This document shows positions 27,800 through 37,055 of a DNA stretch of 64,000 nt, piece by piece; position 1 is the stretch's first letter; each line of letters opens with the position of its first letter. The DNA is taken from NCBI RefSeq assembly GCF_029210485.1, contig NZ_JARGET010000005.1:248001-312000 (forward strand), read 5' to 3'. Origin of the DNA: Hoeflea sp. YIM 152468. GTDB taxonomy: Bacteria; Pseudomonadota; Alphaproteobacteria; Rhizobiales; Rhizobiaceae. The notes beneath the pieces are model-generated. The model was given only the letters and a program-made list of their open reading frames with translations. It did not search any database and was not told where the DNA came from. The translations under genes were made by a program, and so were the position numbers.

Positions 27800-28507
27800 C
27801 TAGGACCGGTGCAGGGTGGCGCGCGCCGGAACCGAACGGCCCAGGCCATCGTGAAGATCGAGACAGCGCTCGAACCACTCAGCCACCGGATCACCGGTTT
27901 CAAGCAATGTATCGGGCGACGTCAGCCGCACCCATTGCAGTGCGCCAAAGACAATGTAATCGGCAAACAGCGGCGAGGCGCCGCCAATCCAGGGCTGGGA
28001 TTTCAGCATCAGCCTGAGCGGCATCAAGGTGCCGGGAAGCGCTTTGAGCGCCGCGTCACGGCCTTGCGCCGTCTGCTCCAGCGTCATGCCCATGCGGGCC
28101 TCGCGGGTGGCGCGGAAATAGGCCTGATCGACGGGAGCCAGCCCCTCGTGAATGCCCATCATCGCAATGTCGCGCAAGGTGGCATGCAGGGTGGCATTGG
28201 TCCAGGATTCGATGAAGCGCGCCATCGCCTGCCCGCCTTGACCGGCAAACAACGAGGCCCGGTCGGGATAGCTGTCCTCCAGATAGACGGCAATCAGAAA
28301 GCTGTCGCCAACCACCTGGTTGCCATCGCGGATCACCGGCACGGTTTTGAAGACGCCGCCCTCGACCTCGGGCACCTGGGTGAAGCTGACCTTGTTGCGC
28401 TCGAATGGCAACCCCTTGTGAGCCAGCGCCATGGCCACTTTCCAGCAATGCGGGCTGAAAGGCCGGGATGGATCTGCACCGATCAGATCGTGAAGAATGA
28501 TGGACAC
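27800..28507 (-). CDS. Glutathione S-transferase family protein
   Basis: A 235-aa GST-like protein with thioredoxin fold N domain: [21 protein letters not shown] (Ser/Cys active-site region about 7-27), TVPVIRDG (cis-Pro, about 54-61), [14 protein letters not shown] (about 65-78), and a helical C domain with a [14 protein letters not shown] segment. Such proteins use glutathione against unknown electrophiles. The GTG start at 28507 follows GGGAGAGAACAG; a Met codon seven codons upstream lacks a site. It is divergent from the ABC-F gene. Confidence 0.85.
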   Translation of the reverse strand: MSIILHDLIGADPSRPFSPHCWKVAMALAHKGLPFERNKVSFTQVPEVEGGVFKTVPVIRDGNQVVGDSFLIAVYLEDSYPDRASLFAGQGGQAMARFIESWTNATLHATLRDIAMMGIHEGLAPVDQAYFRATREARMGMTLEQTAQGRDAALKALPGTLMPLRLMLKSQPWIGGASPLFADYIVFGALQWVRLTSPDTLLETGDPVAEWFERCLDLHDGLGRSVPARATLHRS

Positions 28508-28636
28508 CTGTTCTCTCCCCTGCCCCAAGCGTTGCCTGTGTTGTGGCGCAACACCGATGGATTGTCACGCCCCTGACACGCATCCAAACGTCGTTTCCTC
28601 TTGCCATTTGGCGTCAACCCGGCCAGAAGCGCGGAC

Positions 28637-30517
28637 ATGCTTACTATTACCGACCTTTCCGCACGCATTGCCGGGCGTCTTCTGATTGACAATGCTTCGC
28701 TGGCGCTGCCGGTGGGCATCAAGGCCGGGCTTGTCGGCCCCAATGGCGCGGGCAAGTCGACGCTGTTCCGGATCATCACCGGCGACATGGCCAGCGAGAC
28801 CGGCCATGTCTCGATCCCGAAGAACACCCGCATCGGCCAGGTGGCGCAAGAAGCCCCGTCCGAAGAGACTGCCTTGGTGGAAATCGTTCTGCGCGCCGAC
28901 CTCGAACGCACCAAGCTGATGAAGGAAGCCGAGACGGCGACCAATCCCAATCGGATCGCCGAGATCCATACCAGGCTGGTCGATATCGACGCCCATTCGG
29001 CCGAAGCACGCGCCTCCTCGATCCTGGCCGGCCTCGGATTTGACCAGGATGCGCAGCAACGCCCCGCCTCGAGCTTTTCGGGCGGCTGGCGGATGCGGGT
29101 GGCACTGGCCTCGGTGCTGTTTTCCGAACCCGACCTTCTGCTGCTCGACGAGCCGACAAACTACCTCGATCTGGAAGGCACCTTGTGGCTGGAAGACTAT
29201 ATCCGCCGCTATCCGCACACCGTGCTGATCATCAGCCATGACCGCGATCTTCTCAACACCGCAGCCAATGCCATCGTCCATCTCGATCAGAAGAAGCTGA
29301 CCTTCTACCGTGGCGGTTTCGATCAGTTCGAGCGCCAGAAGGCCGAGCGCGACGAGCATCAGATGAAGGCGCGGGAGAAGAGCCTTGCCGCCCGCAAGCA
29401 CATGGAAGAGTTCGTCGAACGCTTCCGCGCCAAGGCATCGAAGGCGCGTCAGGCGCAGTCGCGCATCAAGGCGCTGGAAAAGATGGGCACCGTCGACGCG
29501 GTGATCGAAAACAATGTCAGCGGCTTCTCGTTTCCGAGGCCGGACCGCGGCGTGGCTTCGCCGATCATCGCCATCGAGAATGGCTCCGTCGGCTACACGC
29601 CGGGCGAACCGATCCTGACCCGGCTGGATCTCAGGATCGATGCCGATGACCGCATTGCGCTTCTGGGCTCGAACGGCAACGGCAAGTCGACTTTCGCCAA
29701 ATTCATCGCCGGACGGCTTGAGGCCGAAGGCGGGACAATCCGCACCGCGCCACAGCTCAAGACCGGATTTTTTGCCCAGCACCAGATGGATGACCTGATC
29801 CCGGAAGAATCCGCTGTGGCTCATGTGCGCGCTCTGATGCCGGATGCGCAGGAGGCCCGCGTCCGCGCCCGGGTGGCGCAGATGGGGCTGAAGCAGGACA
29901 AGATGAACACGGCGGCAAAGGATCTCTCCGGCGGCGAAAAAGCGCGGCTGCTGATGGGACTGTCGGCGTTTCATGCGCCGAACCTGATGATCCTCGACGA
30001 GCCGACCAACCATCTCGACATCGACAGCCGTGCAGCATTGATCCGGGCACTGAATGATTTCCCCGGCGCCGTCATCCTGATTTCCCATGACCGGCATCTG
30101 ATTGAAGCCACGGTCGACCGGCTGTGGATCGTCAAGGATGGCACCGTGAGCACATTTGACGGCGATCTTGAAGACTACCGACAGGAAGTCGTCGGTTCGT
30201 CCGGCAAGGGCAAAAAGAGCGGCGACAGCGACGGCGGATCCAAGTCCGAAAAGCGCAAGCAGGCTGCGCAAGCCCGCGCCGGGCTGGCGCCGATGAAGAA
30301 AAAGATCAAGGATTTCGAAGCTTTGGTCGAAAGACTTAGCAAACAGATTCAGTCACTTGATGCGGAGCTTGCCAACCCGGACCAGTTTGCCGACGCCCCT
30401 TACAAGATCGCGCAGAAAACCAAGCAGCGCGGTGAACGGGCGGCGGAACTGGCCAAGGCCGAGGAAGAATGGCTCATTCTGACATCCGAGTATGACGAGC
30501 AGTCGGCGGCGGAATGA
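28637..30517 (+). CDS. ABC-F family ATPase (Uup/YheS-like)
   Basis: A 626-aa soluble protein with two ABC ATPase domains and no membrane segment. Domain 1: Walker A GPNGAGKST (about 35-43), signature SFSGGWRMR, Walker B LLLLDEPTNYLD. Domain 2: GSNGNGKST (about 350-358), LSGGEKARL, MILDEPTNHLD. An ABC-F linker rich in Lys/Arg joins them, and the C-terminus ends in a long charged coiled coil (about 535-625). ABC-F proteins act on ribosomes to relieve stalling or antibiotics; which subtype this is cannot be told. The ATG at 28637 gives the family start MLTITDLSARIAG. Confidence 0.95.
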   Translation: MLTITDLSARIAGRLLIDNASLALPVGIKAGLVGPNGAGKSTLFRIITGDMASETGHVSIPKNTRIGQVAQEAPSEETALVEIVLRADLERTKLMKEAETATNPNRIAEIHTRLVDIDAHSAEARASSILAGLGFDQDAQQRPASSFSGGWRMRVALASVLFSEPDLLLLDEPTNYLDLEGTLWLEDYIRRYPHTVLIISHDRDLLNTAANAIVHLDQKKLTFYRGGFDQFERQKAERDEHQMKAREKSLAARKHMEEFVERFRAKASKARQAQSRIKALEKMGTVDAVIENNVSGFSFPRPDRGVASPIIAIENGSVGYTPGEPILTRLDLRIDADDRIALLGSNGNGKSTFAKFIAGRLEAEGGTIRTAPQLKTGFFAQHQMDDLIPEESAVAHVRALMPDAQEARVRARVAQMGLKQDKMNTAAKDLSGGEKARLLMGLSAFHAPNLMILDEPTNHLDIDSRAALIRALNDFPGAVILISHDRHLIEATVDRLWIVKDGTVSTFDGDLEDYRQEVVGSSGKGKKSGDSDGGSKSEKRKQAAQARAGLAPMKKKIKDFEALVERLSKQIQSLDAELANPDQFADAPYKIAQKTKQRGERAAELAKAEEEWLILTSEYDEQSAAE

Positions 30518-30720
30518 CGCCGGCCATGATCGCTGATCTTGCCGCTGGCTTGATTGACTTGCATTAACCGGCATCGCTGGCGCGATGGCGCGTTGCCGGG
30601 CTCGCGCGCCAGGTGACGGGGACACCGGCGGTCCCGCACGCGGCGCGCCGACGCCTTATTTTGGCGTTAAGACTATCTTGCTAGGCTCACACCTGTCACC
30701 CGCTTGAGAGGAAAAGGGGC

Positions 30721-31347
30721 ATGGCTGTGACATTCAACCCTTTGGCGGCGGCTTTCATCGCTGCTACGGCCCTCACCCGGCTGCCAGGCTGCCGAGCGGG
30801 AAAGTTTCCGGCAACCGCGATCTGCTGCCTGGTCGTGGCGTTGAGCGGTTGCACCACGGGCAAGCCCGGAACCACCCACCGCCCCTACTCCGTCTATGCT
30901 GACACGACCGTTGGTTTTGCGCGCAGTGTTCGCTCCAATGCGCCCCGCGGCGGACGCGCTTACGGGCTGGTCGAGATCACCTTTCATCCCGACTACAAGC
31001 TTGTACCCGGTGAGCGCGGGTGCAGCACGCAGGTCAAGGATGTCGGACTGGAACTGGTCGTCATCCTGCCACAATGGCGGGATGGGAAACCGGTCCCCGG
31101 ACCGGTCAAGCCGCGGTGGAGACGGTTTTACCAGACCGTCAATGCTCACGAGGATTCGCATATCCGCATTGCCCGGGATTATGCGCTGCGAATGCGGCAA
31201 GCACTTGCCCGAATGCGGTCCAAAACCAGCTGTTCCGACCTGCAAGGCCAGATCAACAAACGTGTGGTGCAGATCAAGGCACAGCATTTGCGTGCCCATG
31301 GGCGGTTTGATGCCCGTGACATGAAACGGCTAAAATCACTGATATGA
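30721..31347 (+). CDS. DUF922 putative secreted Zn-dependent protease, lipoprotein
   Basis: A 208-aa protein whose C domain carries NAHEDSHIRIA, a HExxH zinc-protease motif (about 142-146), with the surrounding YQTVNAHEDSH typical of DUF922. The N-terminus is unusual: a first hydrophobic segment, then a second ending at VALSGC (lipobox, Cys about 43). It is probably a lipoprotein with a long n-region. Strong ribosome-binding site (GAGAGGAAAAGGGGC). One Cys pair (GCS and SCSDL) flanks the motif. Substrate unknown. Confidence 0.82.
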   Translation: MAVTFNPLAAAFIAATALTRLPGCRAGKFPATAICCLVVALSGCTTGKPGTTHRPYSVYADTTVGFARSVRSNAPRGGRAYGLVEITFHPDYKLVPGERGCSTQVKDVGLELVVILPQWRDGKPVPGPVKPRWRRFYQTVNAHEDSHIRIARDYALRMRQALARMRSKTSCSDLQGQINKRVVQIKAQHLRAHGRFDARDMKRLKSLI

Positions 31348-31470
31348 GCGGAGCCCGATTTGCCGCTGTTGGGTGCGTATTGCCATTCCTGCCGCGGCGG
31401 CCTGGCTTGACACACATCAAGCTGCTCGCTTGGCTGTCGTGTTAGCAAGGTCCAACGACAGGATCTGCAT

Positions 31471-32724
31471 ATGCCCCCGACAAAATCCGAAATCGAATCG
31501 ATCATCGAGAATGCTGACCGTGGATCACCTCTCCGGCGCAGGCTGAGCTGGGGCCTGTTGCTGCTCATCGCAGCCATCGGGATCGGGGCCTGGTGGAGCA
31601 GCGCCTCGCAGCAAAGTTTGCCGGTCTATCTAACCGACGCTGTCGTCCGGACCGATATCATCGTCCAGGTAACAGCGACCGGTACGGTGGAGCCCACCAA
31701 CCAGGTCGAGATATCGAGCGAGCTTTCGGGCACGGTCCGCTCTGTGGATGCCGACTTCAATGATGAGGTCACGAAAGGCCAGATCCTTGCGCGGCTCGAT
31801 ACCGACAAGCTGGAAGCCAATGTCGAACTCAGCCAGGCCTCGCTGACGGCGACCCAGGCGCGCGTGGCCGAAGCGACCGCAACGCTGAATGAAACCAAGG
31901 ACAATTATGACCGCGCGGTCCTGCTTGAACAAAAGCACGTCACCACGCTGGAGGGATTGCTGAAGGCGAAAGCTGCCTATGAGCGGGCCAAAGCCGCGCT
32001 GACGAGTGCGGAAGCCGACATTCGCGTGTCCGAAGCCAATCTGAAGATCAATCAGGCCAATCTCGAGAAAGCCTGCATCTGTTCGTCCATCGATGGCGTC
32101 GTGCTCGACCGCAATGTCGAGGTCGGACAGATCGTGGCATCGTCATTGCAGGCGCCGGTGCTGTTCACGCTGGCTGCCGACCTCAAGAGCATGCAGTTGC
32201 AGGTGGATATCGACGAGGCTGACATCGGCAAGGTCAAGGTCGGCGACGCGGCCATGTTCTCGGTGGAAGCCTATCAGGGCCGCATCTTTTCGGCTACCAT
32301 TTCCGATTTGCGATATGCGCCGAAAACCGTCGATGGCGTCGTCACCTACGAGGCAATCCTGTCGATCGACAATTCCGAGCTGTTGTTGCGCCCCGGCATG
32401 ACCGCGACCGCGGACATCACCGTTGCCGAAATCGAGGACACGTTGGCAATTCCCAACGCTGCACTGCGATACGCACCGCCCGCGGTGGAGGTCGATAGCG
32501 GGGGAACAGGGCTGCTGGGCATGCTGTTCAAGAATGCACCGCGACCACCGGCTGCGACGCCGAAAGCCGATACTGACGGGCGCCGCCAGATCTGGATCCT
32601 GACGGACGGACAAGCCGCCTCTGTCGACATTCTGCCCGGCGAGACGGACGGATCGAAGACCGAAATCCGCGAGGGAAACCTGAGCGAGGGCGATCTGGTG
32701 ATTTCCGATCAGACAACCGAATGA
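31471..32724 (+). CDS. MacA-like periplasmic adaptor of an ABC efflux pump
   Basis: A 417-aa HlyD/MacA-type membrane fusion protein: one N-terminal membrane helix (about 28-45), a lipoyl half-motif (TGTVEPTNQVEISSELSGTV, about 69-88), a coiled-coil hairpin (about 110-195), the second lipoyl half (IDGVVLDRNVEVGQIV), and beta-barrel and membrane-proximal domains, with a Pro-rich insert near 350-365. The stop overlaps the ATPase gene by 4 bp (ATGA). With the next two genes it forms an export system; the outer membrane TolC partner is not encoded here. Substrate unknown. Confidence 0.9.
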   Translation: MPPTKSEIESIIENADRGSPLRRRLSWGLLLLIAAIGIGAWWSSASQQSLPVYLTDAVVRTDIIVQVTATGTVEPTNQVEISSELSGTVRSVDADFNDEVTKGQILARLDTDKLEANVELSQASLTATQARVAEATATLNETKDNYDRAVLLEQKHVTTLEGLLKAKAAYERAKAALTSAEADIRVSEANLKINQANLEKACICSSIDGVVLDRNVEVGQIVASSLQAPVLFTLAADLKSMQLQVDIDEADIGKVKVGDAAMFSVEAYQGRIFSATISDLRYAPKTVDGVVTYEAILSIDNSELLLRPGMTATADITVAEIEDTLAIPNAALRYAPPAVEVDSGGTGLLGMLFKNAPRPPAATPKADTDGRRQIWILTDGQAASVDILPGETDGSKTEIREGNLSEGDLVISDQTTE

Positions 32725-33470
32725 CGAAGACCGCGACGGCCGCCACCGAACCGTCTGACGACAGGCCGCTGATCAGGCTTCGGCGGATTACCAAGGTCTA
32801 CGGAACCGGAGACGCGGAAGTCCGGGCTCTGCGCGGCATCGACATGGACATCCGGGGCGGCGAATTCGTCGCGATCATGGGACCCAGCGGGTCGGGCAAA
32901 TCGACCGCCATGAACATTCTGGGGTTTCTCGATAAGCCGACAGACGGCACCTACCTCTTTGGCGGCGCAGAGGTTGATCATCTCGGTCGCGACCAATTGG
33001 CGTTGCTGCGGCGGAATTTTCTCGGCTTTGTGTTCCAGGGCTACAATCTTCTGGCCCGCACATCGGCGCTCGACAATGTCGAACTGCCGCTGATCTATCA
33101 GGGCATGGCAGCGGCCAAGCGGCGCCAACTGGCGCGCGAGGCGCTTGCCAAGGTGGGGCTGAAAGGCCGCGAGGACCATGACCCCTCCCAGTTGTCAGGC
33201 GGCCAACAACAACGCGTCGCCATCGCCCGCGCCATTGTCACCAACCCGGACGTGATCCTGGCCGATGAACCCACCGGAAATCTCGACACTGCCCGCAGCC
33301 GCGAGATCATGGACTTGCTGACCAACCTCAACCGGAAGGACGGCATCACTATCCTGATGGTCACCCATGAACCGGATATGGCTGACTACGCCGACCGGCT
33401 GATCCATTTTGTCGATGGACGCATCGAAACCGACACCAGCAGCACCCGGGAGCCTGCCGATGCTCTATGA
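32721..33470 (+). CDS. ABC transporter ATP-binding protein (MacB-type)
   Basis: A 249-aa ATPase with Walker A GPSGSGKSTA (about 54-63), Q-loop FVFQGYNLL (about 103-111), signature LSGGQQQRVAIARA (about 157-170), Walker B VILADEPTGNLD (about 178-189) and the H-loop VTHEPDMA (about 214-221). It matches the LolD/MacB subfamily that drives mechanotransmission rather than classic transport. The ATG overlaps the adaptor stop by 4 bp and its own 3' end overlaps the permease gene by 11 bp, so all three genes are translationally coupled. Confidence 0.94.
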   Translation: MTKTATAATEPSDDRPLIRLRRITKVYGTGDAEVRALRGIDMDIRGGEFVAIMGPSGSGKSTAMNILGFLDKPTDGTYLFGGAEVDHLGRDQLALLRRNFLGFVFQGYNLLARTSALDNVELPLIYQGMAAAKRRQLAREALAKVGLKGREDHDPSQLSGGQQQRVAIARAIVTNPDVILADEPTGNLDTARSREIMDLLTNLNRKDGITILMVTHEPDMADYADRLIHFVDGRIETDTSSTREPADAL

Positions 33471-34674
33471 AGCGGTCCGCCTGGCGTTGCAGGCGATCTT
33501 GAGAAACGCATTTCGATCATTCCTGACGGTGTTGGGGATCGTCATCGGCGTCGCCGCGGTCATTGCCATGGTCACGGTTGGACAGGGCTCGACCGAGCAG
33601 GTGCAGGCCGATGTGTCCACGCTCGGCACCAATCTCTTGATGATTCGCCCCGGCCAGCCTTCGCAGGGTCCCGGCTCCGGTGCCGGTGGCACTGCGGCGA
33701 GCCTGACGCTGAAGGATGTCGAAGCCGTCGAGGAGCAGATCCCGAGCGTTGCGGTTGCGACCCCGAGCAATTCGCGGTCGATGACGACGATTTTTGGCAA
33801 TGTGAACACCACCACCACGGTGACCGGCACCGACAATCGCTTTCTCATCGCCCGCGACTGGGCGCTTGCCAGTGGCCGGTCATTTTACGAGAGCGAACTG
33901 CGGACCGGGTCCTCGGCCTGTATTCTCGGCAATACCGTGCGCGAAAAACTGTTCGGCAATGGCGATCCGCTCGGCGCCAGTATCCGGCTCAAACAGATCT
34001 CCTGCCGGGTCATCGGCACGCTGGCGGTCAAGGGCGCGTCCAGTTTCGGCACCGATCAGGATGACATCGTGCTGATCCCGATCAGGGCGTTCATGCGGCG
34101 CATTTCCGGCAACCAGGATATCTCGATGATCTACGCTTCGATCAGAGAGGGCGTTTCCACCGACAAGGGAAAAGCCGACATTGAGAGCCTCATGCGCGAA
34201 CGTCGGCGGATCGGGCCTTTCGAGGACGATGATTTCAATGTCTTCGACATGAAACAGATCAGCTCGATGCTGACCGGCATCACCAGCGTGCTGACAGGCC
34301 TGCTCTCGGCGGTCGCGGCCGTGAGCCTGCTCGTCGGCGGTATCGGCATCATGAACATCATGCTGGTCTCGGTGACCGAGCGCACCCGGGAAATCGGCAT
34401 CCGGCTGGCGGTTGGCGCAACCGAACGACAGGTGCTCTTGCAATTTCTCGTCGAAGCCACTGTGCTGTCGCTGATCGGCGGATTGATCGGCATTGTGCTG
34501 GGGCTGTCGTTGGGCTTGCTCGGCGCACGGATGCTGTCGGTGCCGTTTTCGCCGTCGGCAAGCCTTGTTCTGGCTGCCTTCGTGTTCTCCGCCCTGGTGG
34601 GGATCGTATTCGGCTATTTTCCGGCCCGGCGGGCCGCGCGGATGGATCCGATCGAGGCGCTGCGGCACCAGTAA
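33460..34674 (+). CDS. ABC transporter permease (MacB/FtsX-type)
   Basis: A 404-aa MacB-type permease: one N-terminal membrane helix (FRSFLTVLGIVIGVAAVIAM, about 17-36), a large periplasmic domain (about 45-270), and three C-terminal helices in the FtsX domain with the family segment NIMLVSVTERTREIGIRLAVGA. Here ATPase and permease are separate proteins, unlike fused E. coli MacB. The ATG at 33460 overlaps the ATPase gene by 11 bp; the frame is open further upstream but the family start is at MLYEAVRLALQAI. Downstream is convergent holC. Confidence 0.93.
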   Translation: MLYEAVRLALQAILRNAFRSFLTVLGIVIGVAAVIAMVTVGQGSTEQVQADVSTLGTNLLMIRPGQPSQGPGSGAGGTAASLTLKDVEAVEEQIPSVAVATPSNSRSMTTIFGNVNTTTTVTGTDNRFLIARDWALASGRSFYESELRTGSSACILGNTVREKLFGNGDPLGASIRLKQISCRVIGTLAVKGASSFGTDQDDIVLIPIRAFMRRISGNQDISMIYASIREGVSTDKGKADIESLMRERRRIGPFEDDDFNVFDMKQISSMLTGITSVLTGLLSAVAAVSLLVGGIGIMNIMLVSVTERTREIGIRLAVGATERQVLLQFLVEATVLSLIGGLIGIVLGLSLGLLGARMLSVPFSPSASLVLAAFVFSALVGIVFGYFPARRAARMDPIEALRHQ

Positions 34675-34717
34675 CCAATCCAGTGCGCAAGCTGCGGCCA
34701 GGCCGCTGCACCGCGAG

Positions 34718-35167
34718 CTACGCCTTCTTTTCCCAGCGCCGGTCGGATGTCTGCTGCCAGTAGGTCAAGGCATGGCCGCCCGACTTCAGGGTTTTCCATT
34801 GCCCCCGCGCCACATCAAGCTGGCTCTGGTCATGGCCGTCAAACATCATCACCAGACGCTCGACGCCATCCAGCGCCGGGATCTCCGCACCATCCGCGAC
34901 AAAGCGGACGGTGGACCCGTTTGCGGCCTCCGCCGCCACGGTCAACAGCACCGGCTGGCGCTCGGCATGCGCGCCGTGCTCGCCGCCATGGGGCAGAAAG
35001 CTGTCCTCGCGGTAGGTCCACAGATGCGCATCCAGGGCGGCGCAGCGCTCCTCGCTGCTGACATGAACCGACACCCGCCAGCCGCGGTCCAGGCTCTTTT
35101 CGAGAAGTGGCGGCAACGCCTCTTCGAGCCTGGATTCGGTCAAATGATAAAACAGCACCTCCGCCAT
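34718..35167 (-). CDS. holC: DNA polymerase III subunit chi
   Basis: A 149-aa HolC, the clamp-loader accessory subunit that links SSB to the replisome. Start MAEVLFYHLTESRLEEALPPLL and segments LDAHLWTYREDSFLPHG and LVMMFDGHDQ match the family. The ATG lies 8 bp after the pepA stop, and pepA-holC is a conserved alphaproteobacterial order, so the two are probably co-transcribed. Confidence 0.92.
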   Translation of the reverse strand: MAEVLFYHLTESRLEEALPPLLEKSLDRGWRVSVHVSSEERCAALDAHLWTYREDSFLPHGGEHGAHAERQPVLLTVAAEAANGSTVRFVADGAEIPALDGVERLVMMFDGHDQSQLDVARGQWKTLKSGGHALTYWQQTSDRRWEKKA

Positions 35168-35175
35168 GGACTGCC

Positions 35176-36663
35176 TCAGCCCTCGTAGTTGGCGCGCACC
35201 AACTCGTCGAGCAGCCGAACCCCGAAACCCGATGCCCAGGACTGGTTGATGTCGGTGGCCGGCGACCCCATCGCCGTACCGGCAATATCGAGATGGGCCC
35301 AGGGCGTGTCGACAACAAAGCGCTTGAGGAACTGCGCCGCCGTGATTGATCCGGCATAGCGGCCGCCGGTGTTCTTCATGTCGGCGAACTTGGAATCGAT
35401 CATCTTGTCATAGGCCGGATCAAGCGGCAGCCGCCAGACCCGCTCCTGGGTGGCCTCGCCGGCCTTGCTCAGAGCCTCCGACAATGCGTCGTCATTGGAA
35501 AACATCCCCGCATGATGCTGGCCAAGCGCCACCATGACCGCGCCGGTGAGCGTTGCCAGATTGATCATGACCTCCGGCTTGAACCGGTCCTGACAATAGG
35601 TCAGCGCATCGCACAGCACCAGACGGCCTTCGGCGTCGGTGTTGATGATCTCGATGGTCTGACCCGACATCGAACGGACAATGTCACCGGGCCGCTGCGC
35701 CGCGCCATCGGGCATGTTTTCAACCAGTCCGATGATGCCGATGGCATTGACCTTGGCCTTGCGGGCGGCGAGCGTGTGCATCAGGCCGATCACCGCCGCG
35801 GCACCTCCCATGTCGCCCTTCATGTCTTCCATGCCGGCAGCGGGCTTGATCGAGATGCCGCCGGTGTCAAACACCACACCCTTGCCGACAAAGGCCACGG
35901 GCTTGTCCTTGGACTTGCCGCCGTTCCAGCTCATGACTGCCAGGCGCGGTGGCCGCACCGAGCCGAGCGAGACACCGAGCAGTGCCTCCATCTTGAGCTT
36001 TTTCATCTCCTTCTCGGTCAGGATCTCGACGTCGATGCCCAGCCCTTCCAGCTCCTTGGCGCGGGCGGCAAACTCGACCGGGCCGAGCACGTTGGCGGGC
36101 TCATTGACCAGATCCCGCGCCAGCTTCACCCCATCGGCGACAGCCTGGCGGCTGGTGAAGGCTTTCTTGCAACCGCTGGCGTCCGGATGCTGAAACACCA
36201 CCGTGAGCTTGCGCGGCCCGGTGTCGTCATCCTCTGATTTCTTGGTCTTGTAGCTATCGAAGGAGTAGGAGCGCATCAGCAGGCCCAGTGCCATATCGGC
36301 GACAGCCTCGACAGACGGCACCGCAGCCTCTCCGAGCAGCACTGTGAGTTTCTCGGTCTTGCGGACCAGCGTAAAAGCCTTGCCGCCGACGCGCATCCAC
36401 TCGTGGGCCGACAGCTTGTCCGGCTCGCCTGTGCCGATCAGGGCAATGCGATCGGCAGCCGCCTCAACCGGCGCAATGATGTCAGCGGTGGCAAAGGACT
36501 TCCCGGTAAAGCCGGCTACCTTGGCGGCCTTGTCAAGCTGACCTGCAGGATCAACGCTGCGGGCGGCGGCGGAAACCGGTTCGGCGAGAGAGCCGAGCGC
36601 GATAACCAGCCCTTCAGAAATTTTCGCGGTTTTGGAGAAACTGATTTCAATGCTCATCGACAT
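35176..36663 (-). CDS. pepA: Leucyl aminopeptidase (M17 family)
   Basis: A 495-aa cytosolic M17 aminopeptidase with two metal ions. The signature [16 protein letters not shown] (about 341-356) is complete, with [15 protein letters not shown] (about 262-276) and the Lys/Asp ligands of [10 protein letters not shown] (about 284-293) upstream. Two start ATGs (36663 and 36657) are in frame; the first has GGAG close before it. Divergent from lptF across a 392-bp region. holC follows. Confidence 0.95.
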   Translation of the reverse strand: MSMSIEISFSKTAKISEGLVIALGSLAEPVSAAARSVDPAGQLDKAAKVAGFTGKSFATADIIAPVEAAADRIALIGTGEPDKLSAHEWMRVGGKAFTLVRKTEKLTVLLGEAAVPSVEAVADMALGLLMRSYSFDSYKTKKSEDDDTGPRKLTVVFQHPDASGCKKAFTSRQAVADGVKLARDLVNEPANVLGPVEFAARAKELEGLGIDVEILTEKEMKKLKMEALLGVSLGSVRPPRLAVMSWNGGKSKDKPVAFVGKGVVFDTGGISIKPAAGMEDMKGDMGGAAAVIGLMHTLAARKAKVNAIGIIGLVENMPDGAAQRPGDIVRSMSGQTIEIINTDAEGRLVLCDALTYCQDRFKPEVMINLATLTGAVMVALGQHHAGMFSNDDALSEALSKAGEATQERVWRLPLDPAYDKMIDSKFADMKNTGGRYAGSITAAQFLKRFVVDTPWAHLDIAGTAMGSPATDINQSWASGFGVRLLDELVRANYEG

Positions 36664-37055
36664 GGCGGCTCCGGTACTGGTGCGTGAATTGGATTATCGG
36701 CAATCTTTGCGTTCTGGCGACATAAGACAAGAGCGGAGCGGCAGGTCAAGCGGCAGGGCAAGCGCCAGGTCAAGCGCCCGTCGCGCGATCGGCCAGAACG
36801 GACCTGGTTTGCGTCGAAAATTTGACGGCCGGCACGGTCTGACGGGTCGAGGCCTGCCAGACCAGCTGTAAACCGTTCAGGCGAACTCTTGCAATCACGA
36901 TACACCCCTGCAAGAAACAGTTAACCGTGTTTGTTTGCCACAGATTATCCAAATTGCGGTTTAGTAAGGCTGGTGCATGGTCGAGTTGATCGAACCCGGA
37001 CATCCCGCTTGCCGAACGAATCACCCCCGGGGGCGGCCTGCTCCGGAAAGGCGCA
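36664..37055. other. Intergenic region between divergent pepA and lptF
   Basis: About 390 bp with no supportable gene. It must contain the promoters of both operons. Near the pepA side is a 12-bp tandem repeat (36738-36780). Near lptF is a more AT-rich stretch (36895-36965) with a GTTAAC half-site and a single imperfect DnaA-box-like sequence, probably the lptF promoter zone. Confidence 0.5.
36738..36780. repeat. Short tandem repeat, 12-bp unit, about 3.5 copies
   Basis: Units GCGGCAGGTCAA (36738-36749), GCGGCAGGGCAA (36750-36761), GCGCCAGGTCAA (36762-36773) and a partial unit to 36780. Copies differ at one or two positions. It lies about 75-115 bp upstream of pepA. Confidence 0.7.

Noticed and set aside
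28565-30271. A 568-codon open frame on the minus strand
   Set aside because: Antisense to the ABC-F gene, which has complete Walker and signature motifs on the plus strand.
34699-34711. GCGGCCaGGCCGC inverted repeat between the MacB-like permease gene and holC
   Set aside because: Short stem with a one-base loop and no T-run; too weak to call a terminator.
36945-36953. TTATCCAAA, DnaA-box-like
   Set aside because: Single copy with two mismatches to TTATCCACA; no cluster or AT-rich unwinding region that would suggest an origin.
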